Origin: an uncultured Eubacteriales bacterium
Lineage (GTDB): Bacteria > Bacillota > Clostridia > Lachnospirales > Lachnospiraceae
Direction: 5' to 3'
Length of the DNA stretch: 39,821 nucleotides
Assembly: GCA_900315015.1 (NCBI GenBank)
Contig: OMXJ01000026.1
Location: 1-39,821, forward strand
In this document: piece by piece, positions 7,747-16,331 of the stretch
Position numbering within the stretch: position 1 is the first letter of the stretch
Layout of the letters: each line of letters starts with the position of its first letter
Program-made: the position numbers and the translations under genes
The notes under the pieces: model-generated
What the model was told of the DNA's origin: nothing
Database searches by the model: none
Seen by the model: only the letters and a program-made list of their open reading frames with translations

Positions 7747-9331
7747 TGATCGCTCTTAAAAGAGCATCAAGGCTCTTATCAATTGCTTCATCCTTTAGGC
7801 TTGAATAATTGATTATGTAGATATGTTTAATATTTCCGCGCTGAAGAGTATTCTTTTCGGCGCGGTTTTTTTCTGTGTTTTCAAAGGTGTTAAAGAGCAC
7901 TGGATATTTCGCACTGCTGCTTGAATAGTAATCTGATACCGGGAGCAGTTTTACGCCGTTTTTTAGGGCAGCACTACAGAATTCCTTATCACTTAGCTCT
8001 GTATTTATGTGCATCAGGAAATGCAGACCAGAGTTCTGCTCTATTATTGTGACATACTTAGAAAGAGGGCTGTTCTTTATTTTTTTAAGAAGAGCATCTC
8101 TTTTTGCATGATAATAAGTCCTCATGCGGCTTATATGATGGTCTAAATGGCCGTTTTCGATAAAGGCTGCAAGAGAATATTGTATGAAATTTGATACGCT
8201 GCAGGAGTAAAAGCCGAGCTTTTCGTTAAAGCTTTTAAGCAGGCTCTCCGGAAGCACCATATAGCTTACACGCATGGTGGAAGAAAGACTCTTGTTGAAG
8301 GTGTTTATATAAATTACTCTTCCGGTCTTGTCTATGCTTCTGAGTGCAGGAAGTGGAAGTCCGCTCATTCTGAATTCGCTGTCATAGTCATCCTCGATTA
8401 TATAGCGGTCCTTTCCACCTATGGCCCACTTTAGGAGCTCCATTCTTCTTGTAATAGGCATGGTTATGCCTGTTGGAAAGTGGTGAGAGGGAGTGATATG
8501 AACGCAGTCAGCATTAGCTTTACGTAGCCCTGCCTCAGTCATTCCGTTTTTATCTATAGGTATATTTACATATTTAATGCCGTATCGCTCATATATTTTT
8601 GAGAGCTTTGAATAGCCCGGGTCTTCCATGGCATAGAGCTTATCAAAACCTATGAGCTGAATGATAAGGCTATAGAGATATTCAGTTCCGGCACCGATTA
8701 TTATCTGCTCTGGCACCGCGGTTATTCCTCTAAAGGCTTTTAGATAAGAGGCTATGGCTTCTCTTAGCTCGTAAACTCCGCCGGACGGTGAGTTGGTGAG
8801 TAGCTCTGTCTGTTTTTCTAGTAAAACGCTTCTTGAAATTTTTGCCCATGTGGTGAAAGGGAAGTTTTCAGGAGAGGTCTCATTACTGGAAAAATCCGCA
8901 AGGAGAGAGGATTTTGGAATATCTATGCCTTCTTCTTTTAAAGAATGTGGAGATTTTGAGTCTTTAGTATCTGAAGAATACTGAGATTGAGATACATCAT
9001 TGTCTCTAGTATTTGAAGAAAATGATGATTCGCGGCCTTCAGATGCTGAAGAAGCACTAGAAAAGAATTCAGTAGGGGCATTGAAGGAAGATATGTCCGC
9101 AGCATAATATCCTTTTTTCTCGGCGGAATAGACAAAGCCCTCAGCTATCAGCTGTTCGTAGGAGTTTTCTACTGTTATTACGCTGATTCCAAGATTCTTA
9201 GCAAAGGCGCGCTTAGAGGGCAGCTTTTCATTCGGCTTTATTTTGCCTGAAATGATGTCTGCCTTAATGCATTTATATAGATGCTCGTATAAAGATACCT
9301 TTCCGATGTCCTCAAATGAATACGTAAGCAT
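7733..9331 (-). CDS. MocR-type GntR regulator fused to a class I aminotransferase-like domain
   Basis: 532 residues. Residues 1-75 are a GntR winged helix: LYEHLYKCIKADIISGKIKPNEKLPSKR, then LGISVITVENSYEQLIAEGFV. A Ser-rich linker (~80-150), longer than usual, leads to a fold-type I aminotransferase domain with GAGTEYLYSL, YAMEDPGY, IIEDDYDSEFR, and Lys347 in TFNKSLSS, the expected PLP Schiff-base residue. MocR proteins sense PLP or amino compounds and control genes such as pdxST or GABA/taurine use. No such target is next to it; the divergent neighbour is asnS. The SD AAGGAAGG lies about seven bases before ATG. The 3' end overlaps the TPR gene. Confidence 0.9.
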   Translation of the reverse strand: MLTYSFEDIGKVSLYEHLYKCIKADIISGKIKPNEKLPSKRAFAKNLGISVITVENSYEQLIAEGFVYSAEKKGYYAADISSFNAPTEFFSSASSASEGRESSFSSNTRDNDVSQSQYSSDTKDSKSPHSLKEEGIDIPKSSLLADFSSNETSPENFPFTTWAKISRSVLLEKQTELLTNSPSGGVYELREAIASYLKAFRGITAVPEQIIIGAGTEYLYSLIIQLIGFDKLYAMEDPGYSKLSKIYERYGIKYVNIPIDKNGMTEAGLRKANADCVHITPSHHFPTGITMPITRRMELLKWAIGGKDRYIIEDDYDSEFRMSGLPLPALRSIDKTGRVIYINTFNKSLSSTMRVSYMVLPESLLKSFNEKLGFYSCSVSNFIQYSLAAFIENGHLDHHISRMRTYYHAKRDALLKKIKNSPLSKYVTIIEQNSGLHFLMHINTELSDKEFCSAALKNGVKLLPVSDYYSSSSAKYPVLFNTFENTEKNRAEKNTLQRGNIKHIYIINYSSLKDEAIDKSLDALLRAIIKPS

Positions 9332-9400
9332 AAGTTACCTTCCTTCTGAACTATTTGCAAAAATAGTAAAATATGTGTTTTTTATATCGAAAATTAAATA

Positions 9401-9429
9401 TTGAATAATAAATTCTTTTATGCTATAAT
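9401..9429 (+). promoter_or_regulatory. Promoter (extended -10) for asnS
   Basis: TTGAAT (9401-9406), 17 bp, TATAAT (9424-9429) with TG one base upstream of the -10. The -10 context TATGCTATAATT and the translation start context GGAGAAATAGTAATG are shared with the TPR gene at 5833. The ~70-nt leader is too short for a T-box. Confidence 0.7.
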
Positions 9430-9505
9430 TCTAACATGCATAATTTTTAAAGTCAATCCATGGGCTTATATGTAAATCTATTAAATGGAACAAGGAGAAA
9501 TAGTA

Positions 9506-10900
9506 ATGGACCTCGTTGAAGTCAGAAGCTTATTTAAAGAAACGGACAAATATGCCGGCAAAGAAGTTACAATAGGAGGATGGGTAAGATCAAATAGAGA
9601 CTCTAAGAACTTTGGTTTTATAGTTGTTAATGATGGTTCCTTCTTCAAGCCAGTTCAGGTTGTATACGGTGCTGAGAAAATTGAGAACTTTGCCGAAATT
9701 GCAAAAATAAATATAGGATCAGCAGTTATTGTTAAGGGTATCCTTACTCTTACACCAGATGCAAAGCAGCCTTTCGAAATCCAGGCTGAGGAAATAAGTG
9801 TTGAAGGACCTAGCACTCCGGATTATCCTCTTCAGAAGAAGAAGCATTCTCTTGAGTATCTTCGTACAATTCCTCATCTTCGTGCAAGAACAAATACATT
9901 TGAAGCTGTATTCCGTGTACGTTCACTTGCAGCTTATGCTATTCATAAGTTCTTCCAGGAAAGAGATTTCGTATATGTTCATACACCAATAATCACAGCT
10001 AGTGATGCAGAGGGTGCTGGAGAAATGTTCAGAGTTACATCCTTTGATTTAAATAACATTCCAAGAAATGAAGACGGCAGCGTTGATGATTCTCAGGATT
10101 TCTTCGGAAAGGCTACTAATCTTACAGTTTCAGGTCAGCTTTACGGCGAGACTTTTGCTCAGGCCTTCAAGAATATTTATACCTTTGGACCAACCTTCCG
10201 TGCAGAGAATTCAAACACTACAAGACATGCAGCAGAGTTCTGGATGATCGAGCCGGAAATCTCATTTGCAGATCTTGAGGATGATATGGAGCTTGCAGAG
10301 GATATGATCAAGTACATTATTAAGTATGTTCTTGAAAATGCACCAGAGGAAATGGAATTCTTCAATAGCTTCATCGATAAGGGGCTTCTTGAGAGATTAA
10401 ATCATGTTGCTAATTCAGATTTTGGCAGAGTTACTTATACTGAGGCCATTGATATTCTTTCAAAGCACAATGATAAGTTCGATTATAAGGTATACTGGGG
10501 CTGTGATCTTCAGACAGAGCATGAAAGATACCTTACAGAGGAAATTTACAAGCGTCCTGTTTTTGTAACAGATTATCCAAAGGAAATCAAGGCTTTCTAC
10601 ATGAAGCTTAATCCAGATGGAAAGACAGTTGCAGCTATGGATTGCCTTGTTCCGGGAATCGGCGAAATCATTGGTGGCAGCCAGAGAGAAGACGATCTAG
10701 ACAAGCTTACAAAGCGTATGGAAGAGCTTAATATGGATATGAGCCAGTATGATTATTACTTGGATCTTCGTAAGTATGGTTCTTCAAGACATGCAGGCTT
10801 CGGTCTTGGTTTTGAAAGATGCGTAATGTACCTTACAGGTATCGGAAATATCCGTGACGTAGAGCTTTTCCCACGTACTGTAGGTAACTGCACAATTTAA
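9506..10900 (+). CDS. asnS: Asparaginyl-tRNA synthetase
   Basis: 464 residues, the standard length. An N-terminal OB-fold anticodon-binding domain ([25 protein letters not shown]) is followed by a class II catalytic core: motif 2 in [21 protein letters not shown] and motif 3 in [27 protein letters not shown]. The pattern with RDSKNFGFI and the ~60-residue insertion after [15 protein letters not shown] ([12 protein letters not shown]...) fits bacterial AsnRS rather than AspRS. It charges tRNA-Asn with asparagine in the cytosol. ATG 9506 is chosen because GGAGA stands at the right distance; ATG 9485 in frame would add seven residues without an SD. It is a single gene followed by the nfeD-like gene after 45 bp with a new SD. 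Confidence 0.96.
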   Translation: MDLVEVRSLFKETDKYAGKEVTIGGWVRSNRDSKNFGFIVVNDGSFFKPVQVVYGAEKIENFAEIAKINIGSAVIVKGILTLTPDAKQPFEIQAEEISVEGPSTPDYPLQKKKHSLEYLRTIPHLRARTNTFEAVFRVRSLAAYAIHKFFQERDFVYVHTPIITASDAEGAGEMFRVTSFDLNNIPRNEDGSVDDSQDFFGKATNLTVSGQLYGETFAQAFKNIYTFGPTFRAENSNTTRHAAEFWMIEPEISFADLEDDMELAEDMIKYIIKYVLENAPEEMEFFNSFIDKGLLERLNHVANSDFGRVTYTEAIDILSKHNDKFDYKVYWGCDLQTEHERYLTEEIYKRPVFVTDYPKEIKAFYMKLNPDGKTVAAMDCLVPGIGEIIGGSQREDDLDKLTKRMEELNMDMSQYDYYLDLRKYGSSRHAGFGLGFERCVMYLTGIGNIRDVELFPRTVGNCTI

Positions 10901-10945
10901 TTTTAATAACAATTAAACGGTGTTTCAAAGAAAGGAGTGATGTAT

Positions 10946-11401
10946 ATGGTAAGATGGGCGGTGTTTTGGTTAATACTGTTTGTTGTACTTGCAGGTTTTG
11001 AATTTGCAACTGTTGCTCTTACATCTATTTGGTTCGCCTGTGGAGCTTTGCTTGCATTCTTACTTGCGCTTGCAAATGTTCCGTTGCCATTCCAGTGGAC
11101 GGCCTTCATAGCATTGTCATTGGTTCTTTTATTCTTCACAAGACCTATTGCTGTAAAGCATTTCAATACGAAGCGCACGGCTACGAATATAGATGCTATG
11201 GTCGGAAGACTTGCAAAGGTTACAAAGGATATCAATAATATTGATGAAACTGGTTCAGCTCTTCTTGGCGGGCAGCCATGGACAGCACGTTCTCTTCATG
11301 ATGACGAGGTAATCAAGGCAGGCACTGAGGTGACTGTTATGAAAATAGAGGGTGCTAAACTCATTGTTAAGCCTGTTGAAGGAACAACTAGTGCAAAATA
11401 A
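10946..11401 (+). CDS. NfeD-like membrane protein (short form, SPFH partner)
   Basis: 151 residues: two or three hydrophobic helices (~3-25, 28-48, 51-68), then a soluble beta-rich OB-fold domain with VGRLAKVTKDI, GSALLGGQPWTARS and AGTEVTVMKIEGAKLIVKP. Short NfeD proteins pair with SPFH/flotillin-like proteins, and an SPFH gene follows 43 bp downstream, which supports the call. The OB domain probably binds the partner on the cytosolic side. ATG 10946 is placed eight bases after AAGGAG; GTG 10937 and ATG 10940 are too close to the SD. Confidence 0.9.
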   Translation: MVRWAVFWLILFVVLAGFEFATVALTSIWFACGALLAFLLALANVPLPFQWTAFIALSLVLLFFTRPIAVKHFNTKRTATNIDAMVGRLAKVTKDINNIDETGSALLGGQPWTARSLHDDEVIKAGTEVTVMKIEGAKLIVKPVEGTTSAK

Positions 11402-11444
11402 TTAAAAAAATAATTCTGGCAAGGCCAGGGAAAAGGGGTAATTT

Positions 11445-12395
11445 ATGGGTCCGTTAGGATGGTTGTTAGTAATTCTAGGAATAGTAGTTCTTTTAATTAT
11501 TGCTTCATGTATTAAGATTGTTCCACAGGCATGGGCATTCATCATCGAGCGTTTTGGTGGTTATCAGGATACTTGGACAGTTGGTCTTCACTTTAAGCTT
11601 CCTTTTATTGATAAGGTTGCAAGAAAAGTAGACCTTAAGGAACAGCTTGAGGATTTCCCTCCTCAGCCGGTTATCACAAAGGATAACGTTACAATGAGAA
11701 TCGATACTGTAGTCTTCTTCCAGATTACAGACCCTAAGCTTTATACATACGGTGTTGAGCGTCCTATCATGGCTCTTGAGAACCTTTCAGCTACAAACCT
11801 CCGTAACATCATCGGTGAACTTGAACTCGATGAAACTCTTACATCAAGAGAAGTTATCAATGCAAAAATGAGAGAAAATCTTGACATTGCAACAGACCCT
11901 TGGGGAATCAAGGTTAATAGAGTAGAGGTTAAGAATATCATCCCTCCAGCAGCTATTCAGGAAGCCATGGAGAAGCAGATGAAGGCAGAACGTGAAAAGC
12001 GTGAAGCTATCATCCGTGCAGAAGGTGAAAAGAAGTCAGCTATTCTTGTTGCAGAAGGTAAGAAGGCATCAGCAATCCTTGAAGCAGAGGCTGAAAAGGA
12101 ATCTCAGATTCTTCGTGCTGAAGCTAAGAAGGAGACTGAAATCCGTGAGGCTGAAGGTAGAGCTCAGGCTATCAGAGCTATCCAGACAGCTAAGGCAGAG
12201 TCATTCAGACTCCTCAATGAATCAGCTCCTAATGATGCGGTTCTAAAGCTCCGCAGCCTTGAAGCTTTCGAAAAGGCTTCAGACGGCAGATCTACAAAGA
12301 TCATCATCCCATCTCAGATCCAGGGTATCGCTGGTCTTGCAGAGGGTGTTATCGAGACTGTTAAGAACGAGCCAAAGGCAGGTAATAATCAGTAA
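11445..12395 (+). CDS. SPFH/band 7 membrane protein (QmcA/stomatin-like)
   Basis: 316 residues. An N-terminal transmembrane helix (about 4-23) precedes the SPFH domain, IVPQAWAFIIERFGGYQDTW ... LPFIDKVARKVDLKEQ ... VVFFQITDPKLYTYGV. A long charged helix with E-A-E-K repeats (about 185-255) is a coiled coil for oligomerisation. QmcA/YbbK-type SPFH proteins form large membrane cages or microdomains and act with an NfeD protein, here encoded directly upstream, probably in one transcript. SD AAAAGGGG is eight bases before ATG 11445. A perfect terminator follows. It lacks flotillin-type C-terminal features, so I do not use floA. Confidence 0.92.
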   Translation: MGPLGWLLVILGIVVLLIIASCIKIVPQAWAFIIERFGGYQDTWTVGLHFKLPFIDKVARKVDLKEQLEDFPPQPVITKDNVTMRIDTVVFFQITDPKLYTYGVERPIMALENLSATNLRNIIGELELDETLTSREVINAKMRENLDIATDPWGIKVNRVEVKNIIPPAAIQEAMEKQMKAEREKREAIIRAEGEKKSAILVAEGKKASAILEAEAEKESQILRAEAKKETEIREAEGRAQAIRAIQTAKAESFRLLNESAPNDAVLKLRSLEAFEKASDGRSTKIIIPSQIQGIAGLAEGVIETVKNEPKAGNNQ

Positions 12396-12442
12396 TTAGG
12401 GGTGCTGATATAAAATTAGAAACCAAGCTAAGAATTATAACA

Positions 12443-12477
12443 AAATATCCGGGTCGAAAGACCTGGATATTTTTTAT
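12443..12477 (+). terminator. Rho-independent terminator after the SPFH gene
   Basis: A 13-bp stem, AAATATCCGGGTC with GACCTGGATATTT, closed by a GAAA tetraloop and followed by T-rich sequence. It ends the nfeD-SPFH transcript. Confidence 0.92.
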
Positions 12478-12547
12478 TGTTTTTTGAAAATTAGAAAATT
12501 TTTACGATAGAAGAAAAATAATTATCAAATAAATATTTGGATAATGG

Positions 12548-12576
12548 TTGAAAAATCAAAACTTTTTAGTTATAAT
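12548..12576 (+). promoter_or_regulatory. Promoter upstream of the inserted element and argF
   Basis: TTGAAA (12548-12553), 17 bp, TATAAT (12571-12576). No other good promoter is visible between here and argF, so transcription should start near 12583, run through the structured repeat (12656-13019) and enter argF. The argF leader would be about 490 nt, against about 125 nt without the insertion. Confidence 0.65.
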
Positions 12577-12655
12577 GTTGAATTGTAACCATGGGGGATA
12601 TGTGCGCCTATGGCGGTGATTATTACTTTTAACAACTGTTTTGCTATTTATTATA

Positions 12656-12955
12656 CTCACTAATACCCACGGGCAAGTCCGTGGGGTTGCAGTAGCGATA
12701 CCGTAACCCTTGGTGAGTAGCCTAAGTTCTTTGAGAACTACGTTAAGAGAGAATACATAGTTACCTACGGATGTAGTACCAAGTCTGTAGCTCTAAGGTA
12801 AGTGATTAAACAGTTCTGAGGTATAGGGACAGTGTTGCTTACATAAAACCTCTTATTAACATTGGCGATGGTACACCAACCGCTCTTCGGAGCGAGTAAT
12901 TTTAGAGGCGGTTCCTCCCACAGGTAAGCCTGTGGGTTTCCCCGCCGATAATTCT
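12656..12955 (+). ncRNA. Structured RNA, candidate IscB-type omega-RNA (HEARO-like)
   Basis: About 300 nt with dense potential pairing. CTCACTAA (12656) pairs with TTGGTGAG (12710-12717) and encloses hairpin CCCACGGG/TCCGTGGG and GGGTT/AACCC. AGTTCT-TTG-AGAACT is at 12725-12739, CTAC-GGAT-GTAG at 12765-12776 and CGCTC-TTCG-GAGCG at 12881-12894. CCCACAGG-TAAG-CCTGTGGG lies at 12917-12936, and GGCGG with CCGCC closes the 3' part. The sequence immediately after is ATGA, the 3' context reported for HEARO RNAs. In the second copy a G-U pair of the first hairpin becomes G-C. HEARO/omega-RNAs guide IscB nucleases with a guide taken from the DNA just 5' of the RNA. The RNA nature is well supported; the family is inferred from memory of such elements. 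Confidence 0.6.
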
Positions 12956-13019
12956 ATGACATATTTATTCAGTAAGTAGCATGGTGAACTACTCATCGCC
13001 TAAAGGCAGTGGGCTTTTG
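12656..13019 (+). mobile_element. Non-autonomous IS200/IS605-type element (IscB-lineage, nuclease gene absent)
   Basis: The left part is repeated at 39701 with 118 of 121 bases equal, and identity begins abruptly at CTCACTAATACC in both copies, which defines the left end. After the 300-nt structured RNA there is ATGACATATTTATTC, a stop within eight codons, and then an imperfect hairpin with CGCCTAAAGGC (about 12991-13013) and GGGCTTTTGT, which looks like an IS200/IS605 right-end palindrome. No transposase or iscB/tnpB ORF lies within. I infer an internally deleted element mobilised in trans. The left end is seen directly; the right end is an estimate from a single complete copy. Confidence 0.55.
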
Positions 13020-13072
13020 TTAAATGGTTCGCCAAACTGAGACAGAAGAAATATTTGAAAGGGGAAATCGAA

Positions 13073-14029
13073 ATGGAAAATCCAAAGAATATCAGTTTAA
13101 AGGGTAGAAGCTTCCTTACACTTAAAGACTTCACAGCAGATGAAATTCAGTACTTGCTTGATCTTGCAGCAGATTTAAAGGCAAAGAAGAAACAGGGAAT
13201 TACTGGTAATTCACTTAAGGGAAAGAACATTGCCCTTATTTTTGAAAAGCCATCTACTCGTACTCGCAGTTCTTTCACAGTAGGTGCAATAGATGAAGGT
13301 GGTCATCCTGAATATCTTGGAAGAGATGACATTCAGTTAGGACATAAGGAAACTGTTGAAGATACAGCAAGAGTTCTTGGTAGAATTTTTGATGGAATTG
13401 AGTTCCGCGGATTTAAACAGGAGACAGTAGAAAAGCTTGCAAAGTATTCAGGTGTTCCAGTCTGGAATGGTCTTACAGATGATTATCATCCAACTCAGAT
13501 TCTTGCAGACTTCCTTACAATAATGGAACAGTTCGGTCATTTAAAGGGCATTAAGCTTGTTTTTGTTGGTGACGGCAGAAATAATATGGCTAATTCTCTT
13601 ATGATCGGTTCTGCTAAGATGGGTCTTGATTTTTGTATTCTTGCACCAAAGGAGCTTTGGCCGGGTGAAGAACTTGTAAATCTTTGCAATGAATATGCAA
13701 AGGAGTCAGGAGCTAAGATCACAGTTTCAGATGATTTAGATGTAGTTAAGGGTGCTGATGTTATTTATACTGACGTTTGGGCATCTATGGGTGAAGAGGA
13801 AAAGGCTGCTGAGCGTATCAAGCTTTTAACTCCATATCAGGTAAATTCAGCACTTATGGCACGTACAGGCAAGGATTCAACCATTTTCATGCATTGTCTC
13901 CCTGCAGTTAGGGAGCACGAGGTTACAACTGAGATCATGGACAAGTTCTCAGATGTAGTTTTTGATGAAGCAGAGAATCGTATGCATACAATTAAGGCGG
14001 TAATGGTTGCAACTCTTGGAAATATTTAA
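13073..14029 (+). CDS. argF: Ornithine carbamoyltransferase
   Basis: 318 residues. [11 protein letters not shown] carries the carbamoyl-phosphate loop S-T-R-T-R, followed by [30 protein letters not shown] and [12 protein letters not shown] (the catalytic Cys-containing HCLP motif) are diagnostic of OTCase. [12 protein letters not shown] and the ornithine-binding DVWASMGEE are also present. It forms citrulline from ornithine and carbamoyl phosphate in the cytosol, as a trimer. ATG 13073 follows AAAGGGG by eight bases; 13055 in frame is upstream of the SD. The leader holds the mobile RNA element. The next gene begins 11 bp after the stop and is probably cotranscribed. It could serve the catabolic pathway (arcB), but no arcA or arcC is nearby. 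Confidence 0.95.
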   Translation: MENPKNISLKGRSFLTLKDFTADEIQYLLDLAADLKAKKKQGITGNSLKGKNIALIFEKPSTRTRSSFTVGAIDEGGHPEYLGRDDIQLGHKETVEDTARVLGRIFDGIEFRGFKQETVEKLAKYSGVPVWNGLTDDYHPTQILADFLTIMEQFGHLKGIKLVFVGDGRNNMANSLMIGSAKMGLDFCILAPKELWPGEELVNLCNEYAKESGAKITVSDDLDVVKGADVIYTDVWASMGEEEKAAERIKLLTPYQVNSALMARTGKDSTIFMHCLPAVREHEVTTEIMDKFSDVVFDEAENRMHTIKAVMVATLGNI

Positions 14030-14040
14030 AGGAGTTTGTA

Positions 14041-15132
14041 ATGAATATATTAGTTTTTATAATAATAGTGTTGGCCATTGCGAATAAAGGAAAAAAGCAT
14101 AGGCAAGAGCGTATCGGCTGGACAGTTACTGATGAAGACAGACGCTATGACAGAGAGAGGGCTGACCGCTCTGTAGATCAAATGAATAACGGCGAATATG
14201 GCGGCTGGTATTCTTTTGATGAGGAGGGTCAGGGAAATAATCAGAGAGAAAGCCAGGATTTTGCAGGTAATAATCAGAGCGGATACCAGGATTTTGCAGG
14301 AAATAATCAGGGCGGATACCAGGATTATCAGGAATTTGCAGGAAATAATCAGGGCGGATACCAGGATTATCAGGAATTTAATGGAAATAATCAGGGCGAT
14401 TATCAGGAATATCGCGGTAATAACCAGGGTGGATATGAGGATTATAACCAGGGAGGCTTCCAGGATTTCCAGGGAAATAATCAGGGAGATTATAGAGATT
14501 ATCAGGGAAATCCTCAGAGAGATTATAGAGATTATCAGGGAAACCCACAGGGAAATTCTCAAAGAGGATATAGAGATTATCAGGGAAATCCTCAGGGAAA
14601 CGACCAGAGAGGCTATAGAGAGTATCAGGAAAATGACCAGAGAGGCTATAGAGAGTATCAGGGAAATGACCAGAGAGGCTATAGAGAGTATCAGGGAAAT
14701 ACCCAGAGAGGCTATAGAGAATATCCTAGAGAAGATGCAGGAAATTATAATAGACAGGCTAATTATAATGGAAATCAGAGCTATGAGCTTAGAGTCCCAG
14801 AGCCTCAGAGAGTAAGTGCATTTTTCTCAAATAACTATGTTAATTATCCTGCTAATCAGAGAATCAAGGGTGCTTCTGTTTCAAGTACCTTTGGTGATGT
14901 AAAACTTGATATTAGCAGAGCTATTTTAATGAAGAATACTGAAATCTATGTATCATCAGTTTTTGGTAATGCACAGATTATCGTGCCAAAGGGCGTAAAT
15001 GTTGAGCTTAAGGGAATTCCAGTTTTTGGTTCATTTACAGAAGAGCATCCAGGAGAAGCAAATCCATATGCACCAACAGTTAGAGTAAATGGCTCATGTC
15101 TTTTTGGAAATATCTCCATTAAGAAGGTATAA
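14041..15132 (+). CDS. Repeat-rich protein with LiaF-like C-terminal domain
   Basis: 363 residues in three parts. Residues 1-60 have a short hydrophobic N-terminus (MNILVFIIIVLAIAN) and a charged stretch. Residues ~65-235 are about thirteen imperfect 11-residue repeats of the form N-x-Q-x-x-Y-x-D/E-Y-Q-G. Residues ~250-363 form a beta-rich domain (VSAFFSNNYVNYP, KGASVSSTFGDVKLDIS, IYVSSVFGNAQIIVPKGVNV, GIPVFGSF, VRVNGSCLFGNISIKK) resembling the LiaF C-terminal/cell-wall-active antibiotic response fold (PF09922). Known LiaF proteins repress LiaSR envelope-stress signalling. The N/Q/G/Y-rich linker is unlike the usual four-helix N-terminus. The SD AAAGGAG is eight bases before ATG, and the stop of argF is 11 bp away. 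The domain likeness is inferred. Confidence 0.78.
   Translation: MNILVFIIIVLAIANKGKKHRQERIGWTVTDEDRRYDRERADRSVDQMNNGEYGGWYSFDEEGQGNNQRESQDFAGNNQSGYQDFAGNNQGGYQDYQEFAGNNQGGYQDYQEFNGNNQGDYQEYRGNNQGGYEDYNQGGFQDFQGNNQGDYRDYQGNPQRDYRDYQGNPQGNSQRGYRDYQGNPQGNDQRGYREYQENDQRGYREYQGNDQRGYREYQGNTQRGYREYPREDAGNYNRQANYNGNQSYELRVPEPQRVSAFFSNNYVNYPANQRIKGASVSSTFGDVKLDISRAILMKNTEIYVSSVFGNAQIIVPKGVNVELKGIPVFGSFTEEHPGEANPYAPTVRVNGSCLFGNISIKKV
14240..14735 (+). repeat. In-frame tandem 33-bp repeats coding for the N/Q/Y-rich linker
   Basis: About thirteen units, some expanded by 6-24 bp, always in multiples of three. The 3' units (around 14620-14730) are nearly identical at DNA level, for example AGAGAGGCTATAGAGAGTAT repeated at 33-bp spacing. 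All frames on both strands stay open through much of the tract, which creates spurious ORFs. Confidence 0.85.
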
Positions 15133-15157
15133 GGTTATAGATAATAAGTAAAAATCG

Positions 15158-15186
15158 TAAGTGCCGAAAGCTGCTTTCGGCACTTA
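15158..15186 (+). terminator. Strong hairpin between the LiaF-like gene and the DUF6145-like gene
   Basis: TAAGTGCCGAAAG pairs perfectly with CTTTCGGCACTTA around a CTG loop. The T run expected of a terminator is missing (ATTGTGG follows), so it may be a weak terminator or an mRNA-stabilising end in the argF transcript. Confidence 0.55.
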
Positions 15187-15219
15187 ATTGTGGTTTATAG
15201 AGAATAGAGGTAAAATGAT

Positions 15220-15567
15220 ATGATTGAAAAGAATGGTGAAAATGTTGTGCTCTGCGGAGCAAATAAAAGGGCTAAGAAATATTATCTGAATCCTTTGTTT
15301 GACAGACTTCCGGATTCAGTAAAGAGAGAGCTGCATATTATGTGCGCTTTGTTTGTTGAGGATGTTGGAGGAATCATGACTCTTGAATTTGAGCCGGATG
15401 GAGAGCTTATTTTTAAGACTGAGTGCGAAGAGGATGATTTTGAATTTGATGAGATAGGAGCAGGACAGAAAGTAAAGAAGCTCCGCTATGATAAGCAGGA
15501 GCTCCTTGAAGAAATTTCACTTTATTATAAAGTTGTAATTCTTAAGCAGAATATTAAGCTTGATTAA
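15220..15567 (+). CDS. Small conserved protein, DUF6145-like
   Basis: 115 residues, acidic, soluble, no signal peptide. [53 protein letters not shown] and an acidic stretch ([10 protein letters not shown]) recall the small Lachnospiraceae family DUF6145. No catalytic motif is visible and the function is unknown. ATG 15220 is preceded by AGAGG nine bases upstream. It is converging with coaX and the ends overlap by four bases. It may be the third gene of the argF transcript if the hairpin at 15158 is read through. The DUF name is from memory. Confidence 0.75.
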   Translation: MIEKNGENVVLCGANKRAKKYYLNPLFDRLPDSVKRELHIMCALFVEDVGGIMTLEFEPDGELIFKTECEEDDFEFDEIGAGQKVKKLRYDKQELLEEISLYYKVVILKQNIKLD

Positions 15568-16331
15568 GCATTTCTTTTTGCAATGGCCCAAAGGCCCTTC
15601 ATTGTAAGGTCTGGGTCGTATTTGTAGATAAGTTCTGTGTTTGAGCAGATAAGTCTGCCAAGGCCACCAGTTGCTACTGCGCGAAGATTTGGGATTTTAC
15701 TTTCTTCACGTACCTTTTTAATGATATATTCAGTCTGGCCGATATAACCATAAACAAGGCCTGCCTGCATACTTGTAACGGTATCCTTTGCGAGTATGGA
15801 GTCGGGCTTTTTGATTTCGATTTCAGGAAGCTTTGCAGTTTCGTTCCAAAGAGCATTTGCGCAGATCTTAAGTCCTGGGCTTGTGATTCCTGCAGCAAAA
15901 GAGCCATCTTCAAGAACAAGGTCGTAGGTGGTAGCTGTACCAAAGTCGATGACAAGTACAGGACCGCCGAATTCAGCCATAGCACCTGCAGCATCTACTA
16001 TTCTGTCAGCACCGATCTGCTGAGGGTTAGGTGTAATTACCTTGATGCCTGTCTTAAGGCCTGTTCCAATGATCATTGGAGTAATGCCGAGATATTTGAT
16101 GAGTGCGCTGTTGATTGAGTACATTACGCCAGGAACAACGCTTGTAATGATTGCATTTTCAACATCCTTTATGTCGATCTTGTAGAAATTCATGAAATCA
16201 ATTATTTTGATTCCATATTCATCAGAGGTTGAAATGTTCTTTGTAATGAATCTGAACTGAGAATGTACCTCGCCGTTTTTCATGAAGGCGAAGGTGATGT
16301 TTGTATTTCCAATATCTACTGCTAAAAGCAT
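15564..16331 (-). CDS. coaX: Type III pantothenate kinase
   Basis: 255 residues. [16 protein letters not shown] is the ASKHA phosphate-1 motif with the catalytic Asp, [11 protein letters not shown] and [10 protein letters not shown] follow, [33 protein letters not shown] covers the G-A-D-R substrate motif and phosphate-2, and [11 protein letters not shown] is the adenosine motif. It phosphorylates pantothenate, the first step of coenzyme A synthesis, and is not feedback-inhibited by CoA in known members. SD AAAGGAG stands seven bases before the ATG on the minus strand. It is divergent from dusB across a ~280 bp gap and convergent with the DUF6145-like gene. Confidence 0.95.
   Translation of the reverse strand: MLLAVDIGNTNITFAFMKNGEVHSQFRFITKNISTSDEYGIKIIDFMNFYKIDIKDVENAIITSVVPGVMYSINSALIKYLGITPMIIGTGLKTGIKVITPNPQQIGADRIVDAAGAMAEFGGPVLVIDFGTATTYDLVLEDGSFAAGITSPGLKICANALWNETAKLPEIEIKKPDSILAKDTVTSMQAGLVYGYIGQTEYIIKKVREESKIPNLRAVATGGLGRLICSNTELIYKYDPDLTMKGLWAIAKRNA

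Noticed and set aside
9430-9505. T-box leader for asnS
   Set aside because: The leader is only about 70 nt and has neither a T-box sequence nor a terminator hairpin.
12595-12625. Small hairpin CGCC-TAT-GGCG in the argF leader as a further element remnant
   Set aside because: It is only four pairs and resembles the right-end hairpin weakly; I cannot separate it from chance.
12656-12955. CRISPR array, tRNA or group II intron as an explanation for the repeated block
   Set aside because: There are no regularly spaced short repeats, no tRNA cloverleaf or T-loop sequence, and no domain V-type intron signature with a reverse transcriptase ORF.
14198-14815. 205-residue plus-strand ORF and a 170-residue minus-strand ORF over the repeat tract
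   Set aside because: They are by-products of a repeat whose period is a multiple of three. The residues are monotonous (RREIIREI, ISLIIS), no SD fits, and the 14041 frame holds a folded domain downstream.
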